Positions 39,925-51,392 of a DNA stretch of 64,000 nt are shown one piece after another. The notes below the pieces were generated by a model, which worked only from the letters and a program-made list of their open reading frames with translations, did no database searches and was not told the origin of the DNA. The position numbers were made by a program, and so were the translations under genes. The stretch comes from Brachyhypopomus gauderio (taxonomy: Eukaryota; Chordata; Actinopteri; Gymnotiformes; Hypopomidae): NCBI RefSeq assembly GCF_052324685.1, contig NC_135228.1, positions 12,343,027 to 12,407,026 of the forward strand, read 5' to 3'. Position 1 is the stretch's first letter. Each line of letters opens with the position of its first letter.

Positions 39925-40760
39925 TATTCCCAAAAATATTCACTCATCCATCCACGGATTCAGGTGTTCCAATCACTTCCATGTCCACAGGTGTATAAAA
40001 CCAAGAACCTAGGGATATAGACTGCTTCTTCAAACATTGTGAAACAATCGGTTGCTCTCAGGAATTGAGTGGATTCCAGAGTGATACCATGATAGGATGT
40101 CACCTGTGCAAGTCCAGTGATAAAATTTCCTCTCTACTAAAAATTCCACAGTCAACTTGTCAGTTATATTATAGAAAAGTGGAAGCGATTGTGAATGACA
40201 GTAACTGACGTGAAGTGGTGGACCAGGTTAAATGACACGGTCAGTGGATGCTGAGGCATCTAATGCACACAGGTCACCAAAATTCTGCAGTAAATCACTA
40301 CAGACCTCCAACCTTCATGTGGCCTTCAGGTTAGCTGAAGAACAGTGCACAGAAAGCATCATGGAATAGGTTTTAATGGCTGAGCAGCTGCATCCAAGCC
40401 TTACATCACCAAGCACAATTCACAGTGTCAGATGCAGTAGTATAAAGCATGCTGCCACTGGAATCTCCAGTAGAGCAGTGGAGACGTGTTCTCTTTGATT
40501 GACGAATCATGCTTCTCCGCCTGGCAATCAGATGGACAATTCTGGGTTTGGCTGCTGCCAGAAGAACGGTATTTGTCTCACTGCACTGTGTTAAGTGTAA
40601 AGTTTTGCAGAGGGGGGATTATGGTGTGGGATTGTTTTTCAGGAGTTTGGCTTGCCCCCTTAATTACAGTGAATGGAAGTTTTAACACTTTAGCATACCA
40701 AGAGATTTTTAGCACGTACCCACTTCAGGAACAGTTGGCAAGTTCCTACATCTAAGTCAC
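39925..40760 (+). pseudogene. Degenerate Tc1 transposase relic
   Basis: Plus-strand DNA that follows the plan of a widespread fish Tc1 group: 5' region, helix-turn-helix words (sqelsgfq-like near 40060), then at 40486-40755 the core motifs DES and GGIMVWDCFSG. Many frame breaks, and the last third of the core is missing after about 40750. The left end near 39925 is not a clear inverted repeat. Confidence 0.75.
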
Positions 40761-41440
40761 ATTGACTCTGGTGCAGTGGCTGTGTATGCCTCCTGGCCTT
40801 GGAGGGACGCACCCTCGTGGACCTCACACAGCCCCTGGAAGAGTGCGCAAGCATCTGGCAGTAATGCCCTTGTCCTCTGAGATGTCCTGATTCAATGGCG
40901 GTGGGGACTCCCCTCTCTTCACATCGCTCTCCCCCGAGTATTCTGAGCGCTCCAGGGAGGAGCCACGGAGGAGAGCTCAGGGCAGCCCCCTCTGAAATAC
41001 CAGGGCTGCTCAGTGGTGCGAATGGCCTGGCTTCTTCTCCTCACTCTACCCCTGGGGGTCAGAATCCTCTGATGCTTCCTACACCTGAGAGGGGGGTGCC
41101 CAACAGCTCGGGCAGGGGCCTGACTGCATCACTCAGGGGAGCTCTCACACTCATAGAGATTATATTCTGGGAGTGACTCCTCTCCCTCGGAGGAGAGCGA
41201 GAGGTTGTACCAGTCCCAGTACCCTCTCACACACTGAGAGAATCTCACCTCCCAAATGTCTAAACTCCCCTCCCCCAAAAGCTGTTAGTGCCTCTGGAGT
41301 CCCGTGAGTCTCAAGAGGCTTGTAGTAGTGCATAACTCTTCAGCTACCCCAAGCCAGTGCTCACAAGCAAAAATGGTTGCAGTGGGCACAGACATACATG
41401 AAGACTAAGTTTCAAACAATCTTGTTCACTTGTTCACCAT
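40761..41440. other. GC-rich Ser/Pro-coding-like stretch
   Basis: Frames around 40895-41270 are rich in Ser, Pro, Gly and acidic residues (SPSEESERL), recalling the composition of the open frame at 51393-53051. Similarity is compositional only; it may be an old relic of such an element. Confidence 0.3.
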
Positions 41441-42098
41441 GCAACCCTGAATGGTCCAGATGGATGGAGTAGTGGATGGTTGGTGGATGGTCACTACATC
41501 CCAAAAGGCTGTGATGTCAGCAAGGATGTGACGGAGTCTTGTTTTGGGCCGGAATCATGAGGAGAGAGCTAGTAGGCCCCTGTAGGGATCCTGAAGGTAT
41601 GAAAATTAGGTATATAGACACAAGGTATATAGACATTGTGACTTTCACAAGTCACAAAGACAGGTGCCTTCCATAGCAAAAATCATCTTGGTGCAAAGAA
41701 TACCTCTGTGCCATTGGCTGCTGTGGGCATAAAATGAGAGGAACTCGTGGTGTGGCCACCAACCTCCCCTGACCTCAACCCTATTGAGAACCTTTGCAGT
41801 ATCATCAAGCAAAAGATCTATAAGGGTGGGATTCAGTTCACATCAAACCAGCAGCTCTGACGGGGCTGTTCTAACATCCCGCAAAGAAATTCAAGCAGAA
41901 ACTCTCCAAAAACTCACAAGTTCAATGGATGCAAGAATTGTGAAGGTGATATCAAAGAAGTGGTCCTATGTTAACATGTAACTTAGCCTGTTAATGTTTT
42001 TGATTGAAATAGCTTTTGATTTTGGTAAATGTGACCACTGAATACTGCAAATTCAGAAAGTGACCATTTGCCGTTCTTTTCAACCTATAAAATGTTTT
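41441..42098 (+). pseudogene. Second Tc1/mariner transposase relic
   Basis: The plus strand keeps the C-terminal part of a DDE transposase, including PDLNPIENL near 41775-41810 and a closing stretch ending WSYVNM at 41979-41981. Frames are broken upstream. This family differs from the 38224 and 39925 copies. The right end is followed by a solo LTR. Confidence 0.7.
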
Positions 42099-42103
42099 GA
42101 AAC

Positions 42104-42426
42104 TGTAACGCTGGGAGGCAGGCACACAACGTTTATTCCAACACAGAACAAGTAGCGCAAATAGCACACCTCACTAAACAAACATATACACAAAATGTCA
42201 GAAACAAAACTGACTTGGGCTTGCGACAAAGACAAGCACGAGGCATTGCGCGAACGCACATTAAATAGATGAACTACACAATCCCTAGTGATCATGAGAC
42301 GAGCCACAGGTGAGACCGATGAACACACACACAACCACACCCACGGAAATACATACATGGTTATAACCCGACGCAGACAACATGAACACAAGCCCAAAGA
42401 GAGGGGTCCGGAGCTGATCCGTGACA
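42104..42426 (-). mobile_element. Solo LTR (323 bp)
   Basis: Starts TGTAACGCTGGG and ends CGTGACA, with the perfect 5-bp duplication gaaac at 42099-42103 and 42427-42431. It is clearly related to the LTRs of the element at 50901-53345 (shared words gcgcgaacgcacattaaata and ggtccggagctg). TATA and poly-A signals read on the minus strand. A shorter relative with GACCGTGACA lies at about 42647-42793. Confidence 0.88.
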
Positions 42427-42431
42427 GAAAC

Positions 42432-44800
42432 TCTTATGCATAATAATTTGGAACAGTACATTTTGAATTTTTAGTATTTATTTAATACTGCTATCATTGG
42501 GAGGTTTGTTTAATAAAACTCTTAACAGTTCATGACTTAAAAATTATACTGACCATTAGTTGAACTGACCATTCAGGAAAATATGAGATATCATATTATC
42601 ACTTACATAGTAATTTGGAACAGGGCATTGACGATAAAACACGAGTGTAACATGTAACGATAACGAGACAAGACACATGATACGAATAACACAGACCAAC
42701 ACATGCCTAGTACACACATACATAAGCATACTGTATGTTGACACAGACAAACACCAACAAGCCTGAGGAAGGGGTCTGGGGTGGACCGTGACAGTAATGA
42801 TACTCCCCTCCCCCAATAGATATAGTAGATATAATAATAATAATAATAATAATGCATAATCTCATTCTTTAATCTCATAATCTCAATTCTTTCATTATTA
42901 TTGTATAGTGGAATTTTATAGCTTGCTTGGAGTCCCTGTTCTTCCTTTATCTTCAAATGGTAATAAGAATACTAAAGAGAAGAATTATTTTTTGTTTTTC
43001 TGAACACTCTCTGGTGTAGACAGTTGTTTTCAGTAAGCTAAAAAAAGAAATATCTCAATCTAATTTTCTCAGTTTTATTTTCATGTGTAATACTCAAACA
43101 AAATAAACACTGTGTGTGAGTAATTGTTTTGATTTGAGAAGACCTGTTGCTTTGAGACCATGCTTCAACCTCACAGCCAGTCAGAATTCTAAATGAAGCA
43201 CTGAACTCAATTTAACAGCCTGTTCTTGTCTGTGTCCCTGAACACTATGTATTCCCAAAAGCTGCCATGTACCTGAATTAATTATGCCATTCCTGAGAAT
43301 TAGCTCCTACTGTGCGTACCTGGAGTAGCTGAATTGTCTGGTGGACAGGTTTTCTGTGCATTGATTTTCCACACCAAGGGCTTATTTGATCCTCACAGAA
43401 AGTCAAAGCGACACCTTCACTTAGCATGCGCAGAAAGAAGTATGATTATGTATGATGGCTAAATCATGAAGAGTGCAAAACGTTTTGTAACTCCCTATTC
43501 AGTATAGTAGTATTCCTTTGCTGAATTGTGATAGAACAATATCATATATCATGGACTGTCAGAGGATGTGCTTGTTTACCCAAGGCTGAAACACTTTTTG
43601 TCTATCCTACACATTTTGTCAACCTCACTTTCAGCATTTTCTGTTTGTCTGGAAGATTAAAATCCTTTTTATTCTAATACTAATTTAAATCCTTTCATGA
43701 CCTATGCTCTGCATCACATTAGATTACACTATTACAATAAATTTGATAAAAAGGTCATACAATTCTGAGGTAAACAGTGTGTCACAAAATATGTCCAATG
43801 CATCCAACAAATCTAATCTAGCATATAACAAAAGGTATAAGAGGTTCTGATCCAGTATTCCTTGTGAAACTGTCTGTGACATGAAAGACTTTCTTTGATT
43901 TGTGATAAGTCTCAGTTCTATCCTCTTCGGAGACGCTGAGAGAAGAATGGCTTCATAGCCTTCTCCTTCAGATGGATTAGTGCTAAAATGGACAGTTGTA
44001 ATAGCTTCATTGGCATCACACAATATGAGCCTCTCTGGCTTCAGGCCACATCCTTCTCAGTCAACAGTACGGGAGGGGGGAGAGGCACTTGTTAGATGTA
44101 TGACACAGAGCCATGGGCCATCTTCTTCGCATGGGGGGATACTGAGGGACAAACAGAAAATCCTCCTTAGAGAGAAGAAGGGAGAATAACATAGAGGCAG
44201 ACTATGAATTCAATGTTTTAAGTCTATACAAATTCAGAGTAATTAATAGTGCATTATTAGCACAAGAGGTTTTTGCTAAAAGTTGAATTCATGTGTTTCC
44301 CTAAACATTTAGTACAGCATTAGCGCTCTAGTTCCTTTTGTCTGTTGGCAGTAGGGCAAATATCTATAATGTGACTATAAAAGTCATAGCTATGATTTAG
44401 AGGGTATCTGGAATGTTAGTATTTTATGGTCTGTTGGTTTCTTACTTTTGTTGGTACAGTTTCTGTATGTTAAACCTCTCTGACTCACAGACTATGTCCA
44501 AGTCTGACGCATCTCATCATGGGGAGAGATGACATTCCATCTGTGCTCTCACATATTCCTCACTCTCAGTTTGTAGTGTTGGTTTCCTGAGTCTGGGAAA
44601 TATTCGAGGCACCTCTTTGACTGATCCATTTTATATTGATTTATATTCCTAAATCACTGCATCTGAATTTACATGTTTCTCTCTCTGTGAACATTAAATC
44701 TAGTGTCAGATTTAACAACTACAGTAACGTACACATGCATTTCTCCTCATATATTCTCTGAACTACATAAGCACATTGCTAAAATAAGCCTCAACCAAAC
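42432..44800. other. Intergenic region
   Basis: Contains the partial related LTR at about 42647-42793 and a short (ATA)n tract near 42830-42852. The remainder has no recognisable gene; short frames near 43724-44189 show no domain. Confidence 0.5.
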
Positions 44801-45338
44801 TGTTAGAGCCAAATTATTGAAAGTGATTTTGATGAGTATTTGTTGAATGTATATTCCAGAATAATGTTTAGCATTGTTTTTTTTTGACTAGTTGTAATTT
44901 AAATATGCTTGTTTAGAAGCATAATGTTGATGCTGAGTTTTGATTGGTTAGCAGGGTCTGGTGGGATAAGTATGATTAAAAAGACGTGGGGGGGTGGAGT
45001 TTTTGTAGAAGGTGAAGTTCGTGCAGCAATGAAGGCGTATAGCTTTTTGACCGTGCCCGTGTCTATGTGCCCAGTGCCTTAAAGGAAGACAAATGGTGCT
45101 TGATTAAGCGATATATTTTCCCTTTGTGTTTATTTTTGTTTTTTGTACCAAGATACTTTTGTGTTACCACGTCGACAAGAATAAACGAAACCAAAATGAA
45201 GCTCAACTGGTCCGTGAGTACACTGAAGTAATACGAATAGCGGTTAAACATTGGACATGGAGACGAGTCAGAAACTCTTAGGCTACACGCACGAAGTGGT
45301 TAATTAATGAACCCCATGACCGAAATTTTGCCACTACA
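44801..45338 (+). repeat. 5' LTR of the BEL/Pao element
   Basis: 538 bases, TG...CA, beginning directly after the TSD caaac. Its last 102 bases are repeated at 53346-53447. Confidence 0.88.
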
Positions 45339-45644
45339 ATAAGTCAAAAAGCTTGCTAAGCTTGTTGTGGACAAGTAAGACGATTTCTAACCACAGAAAC
45401 GCTAGTAAAATGAAGTTAATGAAGATAAGTGGATTGAAGTGTAGTGAGCTAAGCTAACTAAGCTAGCTGGAGGCTACGTTTGCCAGCGGTGGAATGCTTA
45501 AAATAAGGTGCTTGTGCAGTAACTTTGTAATTGTTTTGAATGTGGAGCGGTTCGTTTTTGAAGAAAACTGCAGTCATTTTTGCGATAAAACCGGAGACAA
45601 TTGGGCTAACTGAAACAAGGCTGTTAGCAGATTAGCTGAATCTC

Positions 45645-46031
45645 GTGAATATGGCGGATGAAACTCAAGCAGTTCCGAGTGACGTGCGTCATGACGATCG
45701 ACAGAGGATGATGACAGCTAAAGGAATTGAGGATAAATTACACCGTTTGCTAACAGCCAGAAGAGGTAAATTAGGACAAATGACAGCAAAATCAAACGAA
45801 ATAGAGAAACTCTTGCAAGGAAAAAATGTACTAGCTCTTGAAGATGTAAGAAGGGAAATGAAAATTTACAACAAGTTGTATGAAGAGTTTATTGAAAATA
45901 ATCAGGCAATGTTGTTGTATCTTGTTAATGAAGAAGAGAAAGAAACTGACCAACAAATGTGGTTTCAGCCAAAGTCAGAACAGTGTTTACAGTTTATGAC
46001 TAAAATATTGGATAGAAGCACATGTAGCTGA
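45645..46031 (+). CDS. gag: BEL/Pao gag, N-terminal part
   Basis: 128 residues from MNMADETQAV, largely charged and helical (KLHRLLTARRGK, EKLLQGKNV, KIYNKLYEEFIE), consistent with the coiled N-terminus of BEL/Pao Gag. It ends in TGA at 46029-46031, 16 bases before the next frame, which continues in another phase. The split is probably a mutation in one ancestral Gag frame rather than a separate gene. Confidence 0.65.
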   Translation: MNMADETQAVPSDVRHDDRQRMMTAKGIEDKLHRLLTARRGKLGQMTAKSNEIEKLLQGKNVLALEDVRREMKIYNKLYEEFIENNQAMLLYLVNEEEKETDQQMWFQPKSEQCLQFMTKILDRSTCS

Positions 46032-46047
46032 TCAAGAGGTAACACCA

Positions 46048-48123
46048 ATGGATAGTGTTTCTGGAATTTCAAGGAGATCAAGAGTGTCAGTTACATCGAG
46101 TCAACTACGAATTAAAGAAGAAGCCAACAGAGCAGCTCTAAAGGCACAAGCATCTGCTTTAAAAGAAAAACAAGCGTTAGAAATGAAAGAAGCAGAAATT
46201 AAAGCTGCAAAAGAAAGATTAGAAATTGAATCTGCTCTTGCAGTATCTATGGCCAAAGTAAAGGTGTATGAAGAATCTGAAGGGCGATTGTCTCGCGTGA
46301 GTGGGGCCAAAGCAGCACCGGTGTCACTTATTGATTCCAATATTGAAGATGGATATGGTGATATGCAAAACATTTCAGCCACGCCAAGATTCACTGACAG
46401 TGTAAGGCTATTCACTGAAAGACTTACATACCAGATGCCTACTTGTAAGCCAGGAGCGTCAGCCGGTGCCACACCGAAGCAGCCCAGAGCTCCACAGCAG
46501 CCGACATTGGAGCCACCCAGAGCTATGCTGCAACCGCCTGTGCAACCCAGAGGTATTTCGTACCAAGACACAGGTACTAGCGAGATGTACAGCATGATCC
46601 AAAGACAGACAGCCATCACGGAGATGCTTGCAAGGAACCAACAGCTTTTCCGCTTACCACAAAGAGACGTGCCAGTGTTCCAGGGAGACCCGCTGGAGTA
46701 CAGGACCTTTATGAGAGCATTCCTTCATGCCATTGATTCCAGAGCAGACAACGATGCTGACAAGCTATATTTCTTAGATCAGTACACCAGAGGTGAACCT
46801 CGTGAGCTAGTGAGGAGCTGTCAGCATATGCCTGAACAACGCGGCTACGATAAGGCTTTGAAGCTGCTGCAAGAAAGGTATGGCAATGAGCTGAAGGTGG
46901 CTACGGCACTAATTGAGAAGGTGTCTAACTGGCCTCAGATCAAGGCAGAGGATAGTAAAGTATTGAGTGCATTCTCTGTGTTCCTGGTAAGCTGTCGTAA
47001 TGCCATGGAAGATCTAGATTATATGGAAGAGATGGACAACCCCACTACTATGAGGGCCATCATTTCGAAGTTGCCATTTAAGTTACGAGAAAGATGGAGA
47101 GTTCACGCTTATGACATCCAGGAGAAGAGCAACAAAAGAGCAAGATTCACAGAGCTGGTGAGCTTTGTGGAACGTCAAGCAAAGATTGTGTCTGACCCAC
47201 TTTTCAAAGATATTGACGCCACAACCACAGATAAGGTCACAAAGAAATCCCAGCAGGGAATCAAACTAAAGAAAGAAGGACGGCAAGGAAGTAGTTTTGC
47301 TACTAAAGTTGACCAAGTTAGTGGAAGTGAGTCAAGCAACACAAAGCCAAAGTCAGGTGTGTCACTCAGCAGTGCCTTTGCAAAGCCCTGCCTGTTTTGT
47401 GGAAAGAACCACACGTTGCTGGAGTGTCGCAAGGTTAAAGAAAAGGCTCATAGGGACATAGTGGACTTCTTGAAGAAGAATGGACTTTGCTTCAGTTGCC
47501 TAGTGAAAGGTCATCTGAGCAAGGATTGTAAGAAGAAGATGACATGCGATGTTTGCGCTATGAAGCATCCAAGCCTGCTGCATTTCTCTAAGGAGGCAAC
47601 AAAGGAGAAACCAGTTGGAACTGAGGCCAACAAAGACAGTGCTGCCAGTGAACCACCAGAAGTGTCAGAAGGAAGGGAGACTAGTGCCTGTACTGGGGCT
47701 GGAGACAGTTGTGTGCTTGCCATTGTTCCTGTGCGAGTGAAAGTCAGCAAGAGTGACAAGACTGTCGAGGTCTACGCGTTCATGGATCCCGGCAGCTCTG
47801 CGTCGTTTTGTACGGAAGCTTTAGCAAGGCAGCTGAATGTGCAAGGCAGACGCACTGATCTCATGTTGAGTACCATCAATGCCAAGTGCAAGGTGGAAAG
47901 CTACGTTCTCACAGACTTGGAGGTCAGTAGCATTGAAGATAACAACTTCATTGCATTGTCAAAGGTCTATACACAGAAGAGCATCCCTGTGTCTCAAGAG
48001 AACATTCCGCTTCAGAGAGAGATTGACAAGTGGCCGTACCTCAGTGAGGTTAGGCTGCCTCAGATCGATGCTGGAGTGGAGCTTCTCATTGGAACCAAAG
48101 AGTACACTATTTTGGAACCATGA
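46048..48123 (+). CDS. gag: BEL/Pao Gag-protease
   Basis: 691 residues. Residues 30-90 are a charged helix. About 215-390 match the BEL/Pao Gag core (DUF1759 type: VPVFQGDPLEYRTFMRAF). About 450-515 hold zinc-knuckle-like motifs (CLFCGKNHTLLEC, CFSCLVKGHLSKDC). About 565-690 are a retroviral-type aspartic protease with the active-site loop FMDPGSSASF, where Thr or Ser of the usual D(T/S)G is replaced by Pro. It stops at 48121-48123, overlapping the start of the next frame by ATGA. Gag packages element RNA and the protease cuts the polyprotein. Confidence 0.9.
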   Translation: MDSVSGISRRSRVSVTSSQLRIKEEANRAALKAQASALKEKQALEMKEAEIKAAKERLEIESALAVSMAKVKVYEESEGRLSRVSGAKAAPVSLIDSNIEDGYGDMQNISATPRFTDSVRLFTERLTYQMPTCKPGASAGATPKQPRAPQQPTLEPPRAMLQPPVQPRGISYQDTGTSEMYSMIQRQTAITEMLARNQQLFRLPQRDVPVFQGDPLEYRTFMRAFLHAIDSRADNDADKLYFLDQYTRGEPRELVRSCQHMPEQRGYDKALKLLQERYGNELKVATALIEKVSNWPQIKAEDSKVLSAFSVFLVSCRNAMEDLDYMEEMDNPTTMRAIISKLPFKLRERWRVHAYDIQEKSNKRARFTELVSFVERQAKIVSDPLFKDIDATTTDKVTKKSQQGIKLKKEGRQGSSFATKVDQVSGSESSNTKPKSGVSLSSAFAKPCLFCGKNHTLLECRKVKEKAHRDIVDFLKKNGLCFSCLVKGHLSKDCKKKMTCDVCAMKHPSLLHFSKEATKEKPVGTEANKDSAASEPPEVSEGRETSACTGAGDSCVLAIVPVRVKVSKSDKTVEVYAFMDPGSSASFCTEALARQLNVQGRRTDLMLSTINAKCKVESYVLTDLEVSSIEDNNFIALSKVYTQKSIPVSQENIPLQREIDKWPYLSEVRLPQIDAGVELLIGTKEYTILEP

Positions 48124-49388
48124 TCTCAAGTAAGAACAACGGACCATATGCTGTGAAAACTGCACTTGGATGGATCCTGAATGGGCCGCTTAGAGAGACA
48201 GACACCGCAGCTGCCCATTATGCACAATCACATGCTGCTGTGAACAGAATAGCCATCGACAGTGTGGAACGTCTGCTTATACAACAGTATAACCATGATT
48301 TTCCTGAACGCCACTGTGATGAAAGATCGGAAATGTCTCAAGAGGACCACAAATTCATGGAGTCTGTGTCCAACTCTGCCTGTCTTATGGATGGACATTA
48401 CTACATAAGTCTGCCAACAAAGAAGGTATGTGTCCAAATGCCAAACAATCGCAGTTCAGTGTTACAACGTGCATTGAATCTCAAGAACAAGTTGAAACGG
48501 AATCCTGAGTTCCATGAAGAATATACAGCCTTTATGAACGATATGATGAGCAAGGGGTATGCCATTGAGATTCCTAAGGCGCAACTGAACCGCCATGATG
48601 GAAAACTGTGGTATATTCCCCACCACGGGGTATATCACCCACAGAAGAAGAAACTCCGCGTTGTCTTCGACTGTGCGGCCAGTTACCAGGGAATCTCACT
48701 GAACAGTGAGCTACTTCAGGGACCGGATTTAACGAACTCGTTGATAGGAGTCCTTCTCCGCTTCAGGCAAGAACCAATTGGCATTATTGCAGACATCGAG
48801 GCCATGTACCATCAAGTCCGCATTCCGGAAAATGATACTGACCTGCAGCGCTTCCTGTGGTGGCCAGCAGGGGATTTAAGTCAAGACATTGTTGAGTACA
48901 GGATGACAGTCCACATTTTTGGTGCGACTTCTTCTCCTAGTTGCGCAAACTATGCACTTCGAAGAACGGCTAAGGAAAACCGCAGCAAGTCGTCACAAGA
49001 AGCTGTGAACTCAATACTGAATAACTTCTATGTCGATGACTCATTGGCATCAGTTGCCAATGAAGATCAGGCAGTGAAGCTGTACAAAGACCTAACAGCA
49101 CTGTGCGCCAGTGGAGGTTTTCGTTTAACAAAGTGGACAAGCAACAGCCAAGCTTTGCTCTCCTCTATCCCCGACCAAGAAAGAGCAAAAGACATTAGAG
49201 ACTTCAACTTGGCTCACGACGCGCTACCTATGGAGAGAGCCTTAGGTGTTCTATGGAGCACTGAGTCTGATGCCTTCAAGTTCAGGGTCAACGTAAAAGA
49301 CAAGCCTGTCACAAGACGAGGAATTCTCTCGATCACGAGTTCCATCTACAACCCGCTCGGGCTCCTGCAATTCTTCCTGCAAAGTTGA
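48120..49388 (+). CDS. pol: BEL/Pao reverse transcriptase
   Basis: 422 residues in the -1 frame relative to gag. It carries reverse transcriptase motifs: LRVVFDCAA, LLQGPDLTNSLIGVLLRFR, the catalytic IADIEAMYHQV and FYVDDSLAS (the YVDD box). The frame is lost at about 49375-49388, within a conserved GLL region, so this part lacks its C-terminus. Most BEL/Pao elements encode Gag-Pol in one frame, so the ATGA junction could be a one-base mutation or a recoding/reinitiation site. Confidence 0.9.
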   Translation: MISSKNNGPYAVKTALGWILNGPLRETDTAAAHYAQSHAAVNRIAIDSVERLLIQQYNHDFPERHCDERSEMSQEDHKFMESVSNSACLMDGHYYISLPTKKVCVQMPNNRSSVLQRALNLKNKLKRNPEFHEEYTAFMNDMMSKGYAIEIPKAQLNRHDGKLWYIPHHGVYHPQKKKLRVVFDCAASYQGISLNSELLQGPDLTNSLIGVLLRFRQEPIGIIADIEAMYHQVRIPENDTDLQRFLWWPAGDLSQDIVEYRMTVHIFGATSSPSCANYALRRTAKENRSKSSQEAVNSILNNFYVDDSLASVANEDQAVKLYKDLTALCASGGFRLTKWTSNSQALLSSIPDQERAKDIRDFNLAHDALPMERALGVLWSTESDAFKFRVNVKDKPVTRRGILSITSSIYNPLGLLQFFLQS

Positions 49389-49495
49389 TAATGCAACATC
49401 TGTGCAAAGAGGAACTTGCTTGGGATGAAAGGATTCCAGAACAGCTCAGTAAAAAATGGAACAATTAGCTGAAAGAATTAAGCCAGCTGTCAGCT

Positions 49496-49993
49496 GTGAC
49501 CATACCTAGATGTGTGAAACCAGTGGAATTTGGGCCTGTCGCAACAGCACAGCTCCACCATTTTTCTGATGGAAGTGAAAGTGGGTACGGAACAGTTTCT
49601 TACCTACGCTTGACTGGGGAAGATGGACATGCTCATTGTGCCTTTGTGAAGGGCACATCCCGCGTGACTCCAATCAAGCAGGTCACTATCCCACGTATTG
49701 AGCTGACAGCAGCGATGGTTGCAGTAAAGACAGACAAGATGCTGAGAAGTGAGCTCCAGATGGATCTACTTGATTCTTTGTTTTGGACTGACAGTACAAC
49801 TGTGCTAAAATACATTGAGAATGAAAAGCTTCGCTTTAAGACATTTGTTGCGAATCGAATCTCAGTAATCAGAGAGTTGACAACACCCCAACAATGGAGG
49901 TATGTTGACACGTCAACTAATCCCGCCGATTGCGCATCCCGAGGGATGGCACCAACCAAATTCATGAAGAACACCAGGGACCAGCTTTTTTGA
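49496..49993 (+). CDS. pol: BEL/Pao RNase H domain
   Basis: 165 residues with RNase H motifs HHFSDGSESGYG, PRIELTAAM, WTDSTTVLKYI and NPADCASRG. RNase H removes the RNA strand during reverse transcription. The frame is separated from the reverse transcriptase by a frame change near 49380 and an in-frame TAG near 49468. It ends at a TGA near the link to the integrase, so the polyprotein is broken here as well. Confidence 0.85.
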   Translation: MTIPRCVKPVEFGPVATAQLHHFSDGSESGYGTVSYLRLTGEDGHAHCAFVKGTSRVTPIKQVTIPRIELTAAMVAVKTDKMLRSELQMDLLDSLFWTDSTTVLKYIENEKLRFKTFVANRISVIRELTTPQQWRYVDTSTNPADCASRGMAPTKFMKNTRDQLF

Positions 49994-50265
49994 AAGAACC
50001 AGAACATTGCTGGCCGAAAAGACCTGATAAAGCAGAAGGTGATGAAGATGACGATGAAGTGAGACACACTGCCACAGTTTGTCGCACAAACGCTGCTGAA
50101 GATGTTCAATTTGTGAACAAACTGTTCAACCGTTACTCGAACTGGTACCGTTTGAAAAGAGCTGTGGCGTGGGTTCTCAAGTTCAAAGACCTGCTTCTGC
50201 AACAAAGCAGAAAAAGGAAAGAGCAAACAGACACAGACAACATAAACTAACAAGACAAGAAACCA

Positions 50266-50895
50266 ATGACAACAATCACAGTGCTTACCTTGGAAAACCT
50301 AACACAGGCAGAAACAGAGATCATCAAGTTCTGTCAGAATGAAAGTTTCCAGGAAGAGATCACCACGCTAAAGAAAGGCAACAGTGTGAAGAAAACCAGT
50401 AGCTTGCGGAAACTTGATCCAGAGCTTCATGAAGGTGTATTGAGAGTCGGAGGTCTTCTCTCTGCTGCAGCTATGCCTGAGCACACTAAGCATCCAGTAA
50501 TCCTTCCGAAGGACCTACATGTCACCACATTGATCTTGAGAGACACTCACGAAAGAGTTGGACACTGCGGGAGACTTTATATGCTCTCCCAGCTACGACA
50601 AAAGTATTGGATACCCTCTGCCAACTCGGTAGTGAGAAAGTTTTTATCAAGGTGTGTGACCTGCAGGAAAGTTAAAGGCAAACCTTTAGAGCAGAAAATG
50701 GCAGACTTGCCAGAAGACAGACTTCTGCCTGACAACCCTCCTTTCACTAGCGTGGGGGTCGACTACTTTTTGCCATTTGATGTTAAACAAGGCCGCAGTA
50801 CAGTGAAAAGATATGGTGTGCTGTTCACCTGTCTCACAACAAGAGCAGTGCACATAGAGATTGCGCACACATTGGACACTGATTCTTGTCACTGA
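50266..50895 (+). CDS. pol: BEL/Pao integrase, truncated
   Basis: 209 residues. The N-terminal zinc-binding segment is present (H...H then RCVTCRKVKG, about residues 85-145), followed by the start of the integrase core (SVGVDYFLPFD holds the first catalytic Asp; TTRAVHIEIAHTLDTDS follows). The core stops at about 50890 where the sequence jumps to LTR-like cactgaa/atagc and then to the nested element, so the last catalytic Glu and the C-terminal domain are missing. It cannot act alone. Confidence 0.88.
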   Translation: MTTITVLTLENLTQAETEIIKFCQNESFQEEITTLKKGNSVKKTSSLRKLDPELHEGVLRVGGLLSAAAMPEHTKHPVILPKDLHVTTLILRDTHERVGHCGRLYMLSQLRQKYWIPSANSVVRKFLSRCVTCRKVKGKPLEQKMADLPEDRLLPDNPPFTSVGVDYFLPFDVKQGRSTVKRYGVLFTCLTTRAVHIEIAHTLDTDSCH

Positions 50896-50900
50896 ATAGC

Positions 50901-51243
50901 TGTAACGCTGGGTGCAGGAGGCAGACACCACGACGATTACGGTGCACAATCAACATTTATTGGAACCAACACGAAATAGCTTGGTGCGGAGCACAAGTAG
51001 CACACAAACACTCACTCACGCTGACACGTAACTTTAGACAAAGATGAGCACAAGACACTGCGCGAACGCACATTAAATAGGTGAATAACACAAACCCTCG
51101 TGATCTCGAGACAAGGCACAGGTGCGACTACGAACACGCTCACGAACAACCCACACCCACGGAAGTACATACATGGGCATAACGACACGCAGACGACATA
51201 GTGGCACGCCCACAGGGAAGGGTCCGGAGCTGTGACCGTGACA
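50901..51243 (-). repeat. LTR (3' in element sense)
   Basis: TGTAACGCTGGG...GACCGTGACA on the plus strand; same length as the partner at 53003-53345 with three substitutions by eye. Confidence 0.93.
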
Positions 51244-51392
51244 GAACCCTCCACCAGGGGCTCGCTACTCCCGGAGCTTCCCGCGTAGCTGGAAAAGCCC
51301 CGACCCGATACCAACGGGCAGGTCCGGAGCCGCTGGGTTCACGAGCCTCCGAGAGCCGTCTCCCCCGATGGTGGGAACCGCCGCGAACAGCT

